Made by a program: the position numbers and the translations under genes. The notes beneath the pieces are model-generated. The model saw only the letters and a program-made list of their open reading frames with translations. It searched no databases and was not told the DNA's origin. This document shows positions 28,954 to 36,805 of a stretch of 53,994 nucleotides of DNA, in pieces. Numbering within the stretch: position 1 is the first letter of the stretch; each line of letters opens with the position of its first letter. The DNA is from Okeania sp. SIO1I7 (GTDB lineage Bacteria > Cyanobacteriota > Cyanobacteriia > Cyanobacteriales > Microcoleaceae): positions 1 to 53,994 of the forward strand of contig JAAHGF010000040.1 in NCBI GenBank assembly GCA_010672585.1, given 5' to 3'.

Positions 28954-30414
28954 CTACTTATTTGCTAATCTATCAATAATATGTGTCAGCCGATAAATTT
29001 CATTTTTGGTTTCTTTCATTTGACTGATATATTCCTGTAAATTTGTGGCAATGACGCTTAAATGGGAGTTATTTAGATTGGCTTGGTTACTCATACCTTT
29101 CCCTATTTGCTCTCCTAAAGATTTAATGCTCTGACTAATACCATCTGTGGAGTTATTCAAGGCATTTGCTAAAGTTTTGAGTTGAATTTGTACTTCATCT
29201 AAATTATCTGCTTTGGATACTACTCTTCTTTGTAAAGTATCCAGGGTTCCCACCGCTAATTGAAAACCTTGTGATGCTTCTTGTAATTGTCGAATCATCT
29301 CAGCTAAAGATTTTTGATTACTTTGATGAGATTCTAATAGTCTTAATGAAGTTTGGTTATTACTGGTAATTTGTTCTCCAAATTTTGCTAATCTCTTACT
29401 ATATCCCTGTAGTTCAATTACTACTATTTCTATTGCTTGAACAGCAGTAGCTAGAGTGGAAGTTGATTGAGAAAAATTACTTTGAATATTGGCTAATTCT
29501 GCTGTTGAATTAGCTAACTTTTGCGGAAATTGACTATGTTCAAATATCTGTGCTACTTCTAGAAACTTATCAGAAGCTATCTGAAAATCTTTAGAACTTT
29601 TTGCCACTGTAGCAGCAGCTTCTCCTAATCGCACAAAGGTCTGTTCTGCTAATTTACTGGTAGTAGTATTAGCATTATGAATTTCTTGAATTTTATCTTG
29701 TAGGGCTGACTCTACTCCTACTCTGACTGTTTGACCAAATCTGGTTAAAAATCCTTCAAAAGAATAAGCAACAGCTTTTACTACTTTATCAAGCTGAGTT
29801 TGACCTTCTATGGTTTGTAAGTAAATATTATCTAAATAGTCTTCTATTAAACTGATTAATCTAGTCTTGGCAAGGCTAGTATTAAAAATAAAATTAACTG
29901 ATGTAACTACTGCACTAAATAATATTGCTACTAAACTGCTAGTAAAGGCAATTCCCATTCCTTGTAATGGTACTTGTAATTCCCGGAGCAAACTACTAAC
30001 ATCAGTAGCATTAGTATCACTAACTGTTTGACTTAAAGAAGTCAAGTTAATGGTAATCCCGATAAAAGTACCTAATAATCCAAAAGACACAAGTAGATTA
30101 GGTAAAATTCGACAGAAATATTCTATTTGTTCATAAGATATTAATCCAAATAATCTTTGTCTACTATAAACTTGGTCTATTAATGCTCCTGTATTAACTT
30201 GCTCTAGCTTACTACTTGCATCTGTAAATCTGTCCTCTAAATATTCGATAAATCTTGGCTTGTTTACTGACTGCTGATTAATTAGTCTTCTAACTTTATT
30301 TCCTTGATTTACTAAGTCAAAATGAAGTAAAATTCTTAATAATATAGCAACTACAGATGGTACAATTACTAAAACAATTACTAGAGGGATTAAATAAGAT
30401 GGTATTGGTGGCAT
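28954..30414 (-). CDS. ZorA/MotA/ExbB-type proton-channel protein with long helical tail
   Basis: A 486-residue membrane protein. Three hydrophobic segments are visible: about 6-30, about 103-128 (ILPNLLVSFGLLGTFIGITI, the MotA/TolQ/ExbB signature) and about 150-180 (GIAFTSSLVAILFSAVVTSV). The remaining 290 or so residues are a long cytoplasmic helical or coiled-coil tail rich in Gln, Ser, Thr and Leu. This is the ZorA layout rather than plain MotA. The ZorB-like gene follows by about 300 bp on the same strand; that gap holds a family C-like piece (28836-28912) and TAACTGA heptamers. No ZorC, D or E is nearby. Defence function is inference. Confidence 0.78.
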   Translation of the reverse strand: MPPIPSYLIPLVIVLVIVPSVVAILLRILLHFDLVNQGNKVRRLINQQSVNKPRFIEYLEDRFTDASSKLEQVNTGALIDQVYSRQRLFGLISYEQIEYFCRILPNLLVSFGLLGTFIGITINLTSLSQTVSDTNATDVSSLLRELQVPLQGMGIAFTSSLVAILFSAVVTSVNFIFNTSLAKTRLISLIEDYLDNIYLQTIEGQTQLDKVVKAVAYSFEGFLTRFGQTVRVGVESALQDKIQEIHNANTTTSKLAEQTFVRLGEAAATVAKSSKDFQIASDKFLEVAQIFEHSQFPQKLANSTAELANIQSNFSQSTSTLATAVQAIEIVVIELQGYSKRLAKFGEQITSNNQTSLRLLESHQSNQKSLAEMIRQLQEASQGFQLAVGTLDTLQRRVVSKADNLDEVQIQLKTLANALNNSTDGISQSIKSLGEQIGKGMSNQANLNNSHLSVIATNLQEYISQMKETKNEIYRLTHIIDRLANK

Positions 30415-30709
30415 AGTAACATCTCTGATGTTTCAATAGTTAATTAATTGATAATTATAATAATTCTGCTTATCTCTCGATATCAGTCAGTTCTAAAGAA
30501 AGCTAGTGTAGGAGCAATATAGTCTTCAATAATTACTAATAGATAAATAGAGCAGGCAAAAAAAAGACGTTGCATTTTTAATCAAAAAACTCCTAAAAGC
30601 AATTAATATAAACTTTTAAGCTAATTTACAATTTGATACATAGCGCCCAAAAATTACCATGTTCTACTTAATGAATAATTGGTAAAAGTATTACTTACAA
30701 TTGCTCAAA

Positions 30710-31603
30710 TTAAGACAACCATTTTGACAAATCTCGGTCTATTAGTTCTTGTAATTTTATGATATCAGGTTTATACATTTCCAATATGACTTTTCTCGTT
30801 TCTGGAGGTAGAGAAGGGCGAGATAAATTTCGACTTATTAGATTCGTCCACAATACTCTTCTTTTTTCACGGTTAGGAAATAAAGTTCTCATCATTGGAC
30901 GTAAAGCTTTTCTAAGGAAATTATCTTTATAAATAAAATTATAAATAGTCTGATTTTTTGGGATTCCTGAAGAAGCATCTTTGGCTCCAACAACAGGTAC
31001 AAAGCTACTGTCTACATTTAAAAATGTAAATATATCCTTGACAACCTTTAGAGGAGCTGAGGTAAAATCTTCAAATAAAAAAAGTTTAATATTTTGACGG
31101 TCAAATATATCAAAATATTTTTTTAGGTAATAGTAGTACAACCCTTTTTCAAAATATTGCTCGGGAGATCCTTGCTTTTGGTCAGCTTCTATTACTTTTA
31201 ACAAAGATTTTTCACCTTCGTGTTTATTGTTTCTTTGATTAAATAAATAATGAGAATAGACACGAGACACAGGATCGCGTAATAAAGCAATTAATTTAAC
31301 ATCTGGTAATCTTGATTTAATTCTAATAGGAGCTTGTTCATTAGCTATGTAAGATACAGAAGCTTCTCCAATAGCTTTTTCTTGTGCTTTTTTAAACCAA
31401 TACTTGTACCAATCTATAGTATAAACTGTAGTCTTTCCTTTTTGATTAGTTATAATGCTACCTTCATCATACAAGAAAAAATTAGGTTCTTTCTTTTTAC
31501 TAATAAAAATATCTGGATGCTGAACAAGATAATTACAAAGCGAAGTAGAGCCTGATTTAGTAGAGCCAAAAATAATAAAATTAGGTAATTTAGATTGAGA
31601 CAT
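30710..31603 (-). CDS. PAPS-dependent sulfotransferase family protein
   Basis: A 297-residue cytosolic sulfotransferase. The 5'-phosphosulfate loop NFIIFGSTKSGSTSLCNYL is at about 8-26 and the 3'-phosphate motif LIALLRDPVSRVYSHYLFN at about 104-122, with a later LFLFEDFTSAPLKVV segment. It transfers sulfate from PAPS to an unknown acceptor, perhaps a polysaccharide or secondary metabolite. It lies 300 bp upstream of the ZorA-like gene on the same strand, but the AT-rich gap argues against an operon. A second, divergent sulfotransferase is at 46681. Confidence 0.88.
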   Translation of the reverse strand: MSQSKLPNFIIFGSTKSGSTSLCNYLVQHPDIFISKKKEPNFFLYDEGSIITNQKGKTTVYTIDWYKYWFKKAQEKAIGEASVSYIANEQAPIRIKSRLPDVKLIALLRDPVSRVYSHYLFNQRNNKHEGEKSLLKVIEADQKQGSPEQYFEKGLYYYYLKKYFDIFDRQNIKLFLFEDFTSAPLKVVKDIFTFLNVDSSFVPVVGAKDASSGIPKNQTIYNFIYKDNFLRKALRPMMRTLFPNREKRRVLWTNLISRNLSRPSLPPETRKVILEMYKPDIIKLQELIDRDLSKWLS

Positions 31604-31642
31604 AATAACTAATTTCTTATAAATAATAATTACATACTAACA

Positions 31643-31755
31643 TATAGCGTTTCTCAAGTTACTGAGGTACAGTTGTTTTTCTATTCCCTACTCTCTACTT
31701 CCTACTCCCTAAAACACACGAATTTTGTACCTCACGCTTCTTGGGAATTGCTATA
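31643..31755. repeat. TATAGCAAT-bounded element with heptamer core (family D)
   Basis: It begins TATAGCGTTTC and ends GGGAATTGCTATA, with TGAGGTACA and TGTACCTCA as inner inverted repeats. The core is a CTACTCCC/CTACTTCC heptamer run. It is the reverse complement of the copy at 43006. The rest of the spacer 31604-31909 shows nothing more. Confidence 0.65.
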
Positions 31756-31909
31756 GCTCTTTTTGTTATTGTTGAAAATAGAGTTTATTAGTAAAAATTA
31801 AGACTTTTGTTTGATCTTCTAGAGTAACTTTAATACCAGATATTAGAACAATAATTACTAAAAAATTGAGAGAGGGGACAGTCATTAGTCCCTGGTATTT
31901 AAGCAATGA

Positions 31910-32215
31910 CTAATCTCCCTCACCATTACCTGCAATTTGATTGGCTTCCCAAGGCCCGAATTTAGATTGATAATAGGCCAATATTTGGTCTACTTTTTGG
32001 CGGACAGTATCTTCAGCATCTTCTGCATACTCCAAGCACAGATTTCCTATTTGGCTTTTTTCATAGTCAAATGGTTCTGAGGCAGGATGAAAAAATAAGT
32101 CCACTTTTACTTTGCCGACTTGACGCAAATGAGCTGCTACTTCTCGATATACTGCTAGTGGTAATCCTTGACAGCTAATTTGATAACGTTGTTGTTTTTG
32201 TTTCGCAGTCTGCAT
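31910..32215 (-). CDS. Conserved small cyanobacterial protein downstream of pedR-like gene
   Basis: A 101-residue soluble protein of unknown function (RYQISCQGLPLAVYREVAAH, then a KVDLFFHPASEPFDYEKSQIG strand and an amphipathic helix VRQKVDQILAYYQSKFGPW). It starts 8 bp after the stop of the LuxR-type regulator on the same strand, so the two are almost surely co-transcribed. The small alpha/beta pattern suggests a ligand- or protein-binding partner; no catalytic motif is visible. Confidence 0.75.
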   Translation of the reverse strand: MQTAKQKQQRYQISCQGLPLAVYREVAAHLRQVGKVKVDLFFHPASEPFDYEKSQIGNLCLEYAEDAEDTVRQKVDQILAYYQSKFGPWEANQIAGNGEGD

Positions 32216-32223
32216 CTTGATAT

Positions 32224-32529
32224 TTACCTTCCCAATATATCGCCCTCTAAGCTATGATTTACCAATTGTTCCGTTGTATCTGGTAAATTACAACAGTTGA
32301 TACTATCCAAACATACTTTGCCCCACTGCAAAGCCCAACGAACCAGTTCTACTCGATTATGGGTTGAAGTTTTACTCAGAATATTACTGATATGATTATC
32401 TACTGTTCGCTTGCTAATTTCTAGCTTCTCGGCGATTTTTTCATTAGTCAACCCATCTGCCACTAGCTCCACAACTTGAAGTTCCCTTTCTGAAAGGGAT
32501 ATTTTGGTTTGAGACTCGCAACCAGTCAT
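32224..32529 (-). CDS. pedR: Small LuxR-type HTH regulator, PedR-like
   Basis: A 101-residue stand-alone LuxR/FixJ-type DNA-binding protein without a receiver domain. The HTH is LSERELQVVELVADGLTNEK and IAEKLEISKRTVDNHISNIL (about 12-55). The C-terminal extension VRWALQWGKVCLDSINCCNL carries three cysteines. Size and sequence match cyanobacterial PedR, a redox-responsive regulator that acts on photosynthetic electron transport-dependent genes through thioredoxin; the cysteines fit that role. It is the first gene of a two-gene operon. The promoter region (32530-32776) is shared with the divergent PfkB kinase gene. Confidence 0.7.
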   Translation of the reverse strand: MTGCESQTKISLSERELQVVELVADGLTNEKIAEKLEISKRTVDNHISNILSKTSTHNRVELVRWALQWGKVCLDSINCCNLPDTTEQLVNHSLEGDILGR

Positions 32530-32776
32530 AACTTTTGCCTATATATGTATATCTGCCTAATTATAATTTTAGAGACATCTTGACAAAATTCACCTTAATG
32601 ACAATCTATAAGTGGGAAAAGTATAAAAAAGCTGAGGGAGGATAAAATTAGTTAATTATGTTTTAAAAAAAAATAAAAAATTATTGATTTTAAATATACC
32701 TTAGATTTTAATCACCACTAAAATATCCCTAATTTCCCTACCTAACCTATATATAACTTGAGATACTCTAATCAAT

Positions 32777-33754
32777 ATGACCCATCTTCATGTTCTCTGT
32801 CTCGGTGAAATTTTATTTGATTGTTTGGCCGATCGACCTGGAATACCTCTAAATCAAGTTCAGTCTTGGACAATCTACCCTGGTGGTGCCCTTGCCAATG
32901 TTGCTTGTGGTTTAGTCAAACTAGGGACTCCTACCGCTTTAATTAGTGCAGTAGGTCAAGATACAGAAGGCAAAACACTGGTAAAACTTTTGCAAGAAGT
33001 GGGAGTAGACACTACTGGTATCCAGCACAATTCTGATGCACCAACACGAAAGGTCTATGTATTACACTCTACAACAGGGGAGCGTGAATTTGTTGGTTTT
33101 GGCGATCGCCAGACAACGGAATTTGCTGATACCCATTTACAAGCTGGACTTTTGCCAGAATCTTTATTTTTGCATAGTGAGTTTTTAATCTTAGGAACCC
33201 TAGGACTAGCTTATCCTGAAACTAGACAAGCAATTGACCAAGCTCTTGAATTGGCTGACCAATACCATCTCAAAATCATGGTAGATGTCAACTGGCGTCC
33301 TTCATTTTGGCCGAATCCAGATGAAGCTAAGGAGCTTATATATTCTTTACTAAAAAGAGTGGATTTTGTCAAACTCTCTATAGAAGAAGCTGAGTGGCTA
33401 TTTGAATCTACCGAACCTGCTGCAATTACTTACCAATTAGATTCAGTAGAAGGCACGTTAATAACTGCTGGAGATCGAGGTTGTGCTTACTACTTGTCAG
33501 AAAATGAAGGGAAAGTACCAGCTTTTTCCATAGATGTGGTAGATACTACTGGTGCTGGCGATAGCTTTGTCGCTGGTTTTGTGCATCAGTTGCGCCAATA
33601 TGGTATTCGTCAACTACAGCAACCAGAGGTAGCAAAAAAAATTGTTACTTATGCTAGTGCGGTGGGTGCTTTAAGTGCTACTAAAAAAGGAGCAATGTCT
33701 GCTCAACCTACTTTAGATGAAGTTGAGGCATTTTTAAGTAGCTATTTGGGGTAA
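32777..33754 (+). CDS. PfkB-family carbohydrate kinase (fructokinase-like)
   Basis: A 325-residue ribokinase-fold sugar kinase. The N-terminal HVLCLGEILFDCLADRPG and the GG-containing YPGGALANVACGLVKLG bind the sugar; the C-terminal signature VVDTTGAGDSFVAGFVHQL carries the catalytic Asp and anion hole. Sequence style suggests fructose as substrate, but close relatives differ, so the sugar is not certain. It is divergent from the pedR-like operon and followed by a tnpB remnant on the same strand. Confidence 0.88.
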   Translation: MTHLHVLCLGEILFDCLADRPGIPLNQVQSWTIYPGGALANVACGLVKLGTPTALISAVGQDTEGKTLVKLLQEVGVDTTGIQHNSDAPTRKVYVLHSTTGEREFVGFGDRQTTEFADTHLQAGLLPESLFLHSEFLILGTLGLAYPETRQAIDQALELADQYHLKIMVDVNWRPSFWPNPDEAKELIYSLLKRVDFVKLSIEEAEWLFESTEPAAITYQLDSVEGTLITAGDRGCAYYLSENEGKVPAFSIDVVDTTGAGDSFVAGFVHQLRQYGIRQLQQPEVAKKIVTYASAVGALSATKKGAMSAQPTLDEVEAFLSSYLG

Positions 33755-33874
33755 ATACAAGTAGAAACTTGTCTAAAGTTTATCAAACTGACTCATAACT
33801 ATAGCTATCAAACTAAAATGAGAAGTTTATTCAGTTGTCTATCCATTGAGTCACTATCAGCTACAATATAAGAT

Positions 33875-35123
33875 ATGAAGCTAGTTGAACGTCATGTTAT
33901 TACTAAATCGCATTATTTGTGGTCAGCTTGTTACCACAAGGCTTTTTTGTCGAAAAATCTGTTCAATTTAGCCAATTACCATTATTGCCAACATTTCTTT
34001 TCCTATCAAAAGAAATTAAATTTTAATGAACTTTATCAGAATGTATCTAAAAGTGATGATTATCAAGCTTTACCTACCAAAGTAAGTAAGCAGATAATCA
34101 GGAGATTAGATTCAGCTTGGAGTAGTTATTTTTCAGCCTTAAGAGAGTGGAAAAAACAGCCAAATAAATTTTTAGGTAAACCAAAAATCCCCAATTACAA
34201 ACATAAGACAAAATGCCCAAATATTCTGCCCTATCCAGATGAATCAATTTATCAGAAAGCCTTAAAAAAAGGGATTTTTCATCTGTCGATGAGTGAAATA
34301 AAAATACCCACTTCACAGACAGAAATAATAGAAGCCAGAATCATCCCCAAAAGTAGTTGTTACATAATAGAAATAGTCTATGAAAAACAGGAGGAAATAA
34401 CAAATAATCAACAAGTAGCAGGAGTAGATTTAGGAGTAAATAATTTAATAGCTGTAACTACAAATCAAACAGGAAATTCACCTCTATTGATTAAAGGCAG
34501 ACCATTAAAAGCAATTAACACCTTTTATAATAAACAACGCTCTTGTTGACAATCTCAATTAAAAACCAACCACAATAAAACTAATTATCATCGGTTAAAA
34601 AAATTAACTCACAAACGAAATTGTCGAGTAGAAAACTATCTTCATACAGCAAGTAAAAGAGTAATAGACTGGTGTGTAAACCATGAAATAGGAATCTTAA
34701 TCATTGGGCAGAATCCAAATTGGAAACAAGAAAGAAAGTTAGGTAAAAAGAACAATCAACAATTTGTGAATATCCCTCACTATAGGTTAATAGAGATGTT
34801 AACGTATAAAGCCCAACTAAGAGGAATAAAAGTAATAATTACCGAAGAATCTTATACATCTCAATCAAGCTGCTTAGATGGGGATGATTTACCAAAATAT
34901 GGAGAACAAAAACCGAAATTTAGTGGAAAAAGAGTAACAAAAGGACTGTATAAAACCAAGGAAAATAAATTATTAAATGCATATTTCATTAATGAATAAT
35001 GAAAATTATCTCTAATTATCAATTATCAATTATCCATTATCCATTGGTAAAGATGTCTTAGACCAAGGAATAAAGGGTTTGCCGTTTAACCCTGTAGTGG
35101 TCGATCCACTTGCGTTCAACTAA
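33875..35123 (+). pseudogene. tnpB: IS200/IS605 (IS1341-type) TnpB with nonsense codon and C-terminal insert
   Basis: A second TnpB. The frame runs from ATG 33875 to an in-frame TGA at 34547 and continues without shift (QSQLKTNHNK) through IGILIIGQNPNWKQ and TEESYTSQSSCLDGDDLP to LLNA (about 34980). There about 65 bp of AT-rich heptamers (ATTATCA/ATTATCC) interrupts it. The original tail resumes at 35046 as GKDVLDQGIKGLPFNPVV and stops at 35121. The RuvC-I Asp (AGVDLGVNNL) is present, RuvC-II is GQN without Glu, and the last RuvC Asp region is lost. It is inactive as a protein. Confidence 0.85.
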
Positions 35124-35248
35124 ACTTTCAGATTTTTGAGTAAGTTTAGTTGAGCGGTAACAAAGATAGATAATTAAAGACGACTTCGGTAGAAGTTATT
35201 GGCCTTTATAAAGCTCGTTGTCAACTAAGTAATCACAATTTAAAAATA

Positions 35249-35770
35249 ATGGGACTTTTCGATCAAATTGTTGGTGCTATTAATAACCCTAATCAAGAAG
35301 CTAGCACAAATCAATTGAGTAGTATTCTTGGTACAGTGCAGCAACTAAGTGGCAATCTCGGAGGAGATTCTGGTGCAACTCAAGTTGCTATGTCAATTTT
35401 AGGTGGTCATGTACGTTCAGCTTTACAGCAGAAGCGAGAAGAGTCTGGTAATGGAGCAGTTCAAGCAATTATTAATCAGTTTGCAGGTACAGATCCTAAT
35501 CCCCAAGCTGTTGCATCTCTATTTTCAGCTAATCAAATAACTGAAATTGTTCAGAGTATATCTGAAAAAACAGGTTTTGACCTCTCACAAATCCAGAATT
35601 TATTGCCTACTTTAGTGCCACTAATTCTGAATTTATTGAAAACTGGTAATGATACTCAAAATCCTAATCAGGCATCTAATAATGTTTTAAATAGCTTTTT
35701 GGATGCTGATGGAGATGGGGATGTTGATATTTCAGATATGATGGGAATGGCAAGTCGTTTTTTGAAGTAA
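35249..35770 (+). CDS. DUF937 family protein
   Basis: A 173-residue soluble protein starting MGLFDQIVGAINNPNQE, the usual opening of DUF937 proteins. It is rich in Gln, Asn, Ser and helical Leu (LLPTLVPLILNLLKTG). Near the C-terminus DADGDGDVDISDMMGMA resembles an EF-hand or dockerin calcium loop. Function is unknown. It lies 125 bp after the tnpB remnant. The following spacer 35771-36189 has a GGCAGAA heptamer trace (about 35805), a repeated CATAAAATTGGTAT (about 35898 and 35954) and nothing else evident. Confidence 0.8.
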   Translation: MGLFDQIVGAINNPNQEASTNQLSSILGTVQQLSGNLGGDSGATQVAMSILGGHVRSALQQKREESGNGAVQAIINQFAGTDPNPQAVASLFSANQITEIVQSISEKTGFDLSQIQNLLPTLVPLILNLLKTGNDTQNPNQASNNVLNSFLDADGDGDVDISDMMGMASRFLK

Positions 35771-36189
35771 AGGAAAAGTTTTAGGTTTTAGGTGATTTGA
35801 AGAAGGCAGAAGGCAGCTATGCTGAAGGCAAAATTGCAGTTGACTGTAGATCGAGATAGATAAGTTAATAAATTTCATAATTGTATGCCACTTCACATAA
35901 AATTGGTATAAAACCCAACACCTACGACCTAACACCTCATTCTGTGCAGTCTTACATAAAATTGGTATTAGAAATTAAAGGTTAGGGATAAATGAGTGGC
36001 AAAAAGACTTTAAAGCTTTTTCCATTAGGGAGAAGAAAAGTAAATATTTGAAGGGAGAATTATTACGCAAATATTCAAACAATTTTGCTCTCTAAATACC
36101 TTTTTTTAGATGGTTTTCTATATATTTGAATTCCATATTCTCTATCTCCTGTCCTTCTCCCAGTTGACTACCTATAATAAAGAAAATTT

Positions 36190-36675
36190 CTACAAACTAT
36201 TCCTAATAGAATTGATAATATATTTGGGAGATTTTACAGCATCTATATCTATTATTATTGCTTCTTCTGGTTCTTCAAGCTCGTCAATTTGACTTCTTAA
36301 CATTTCGACTTTCAGAAAATGATTTTCTCGTTCCTTTAGTCTTTGAGTTAACAAATCAAAAGACCCTTTCAAGTAGACAAGTTTAATATTTTGTGAGTCT
36401 TTTATCAGTAGATGACGATAAGCTTTTTTCAGAGCAGAACAGGCTAATATAATATTTTTATTATTCTCTAACCATTGCTCAATTGCATTTCTCATTTCTA
36501 CTAACCAAGGAATCCGGTCTGCATCATTTAAGGGATTACCACTACTCATTTTTTCAATATTAGCTTGGGAGTGAAAAGAATCGGCATCATAAAATTCATA
36601 ATCTAGAGATTTTGCTAATAATTTTCCAATAGTAGATTTACCAGAACCAGAAACTCCCATTATGATAATAATCAT
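36190..36675 (-). CDS. gntK: Gluconokinase (GntK-type P-loop kinase)
   Basis: A 161-residue kinase that makes 6-phosphogluconate from gluconate. The P-loop is IIIMGVSGSGKSTIGKLLA; the substrate region DADSFHSQANIEKMSSGNPL and DADRIPWLVEM is typical; ACSALKKAYRHLL and the SQIDELEEPE segment follow. I start it at the ATG at 36675, directly before the P-loop strand; an ATG five codons upstream is possible. It is divergent from the CYTH gene with about 33 bp between start codons, so their promoters must overlap the neighbouring coding sequence. Confidence 0.88.
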   Translation of the reverse strand: MIIIIMGVSGSGKSTIGKLLAKSLDYEFYDADSFHSQANIEKMSSGNPLNDADRIPWLVEMRNAIEQWLENNKNIILACSALKKAYRHLLIKDSQNIKLVYLKGSFDLLTQRLKERENHFLKVEMLRSQIDELEEPEEAIIIDIDAVKSPKYIINSIRNSL

Positions 36676-36708
36676 TGTATTAATTCTCAAAAGTTCTTAA
36701 ATATTAAA

Positions 36709-36805
36709 ATGGCAATAGAAATAGAACGCAAATTTTTAGTTAAAGGTAACGGGTGGCGCAATCAAGCTGTTGGAAAAGTTTATCGTCAAGGTTATATGTC
36801 TACAG
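36709..36805 (+). CDS. CYTH-domain phosphohydrolase, exon 1
   Basis: The first 32 codons plus one base of a CYTH (triphosphate tunnel metalloenzyme) protein. MAIEIERKFLV carries the ExExK signature that binds the triphosphate metal, and VYRQGYMST is the next tunnel strand. The exon stops at ACA G, where GTGCG begins the group II intron. Spliced to 39327 it gives ACA GAA GAT GGC (TEDG), in frame. The complete protein has 155 residues, normal for bacterial CYTH proteins, which hydrolyse tripolyphosphate or thiamine triphosphate. Confidence 0.85.
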
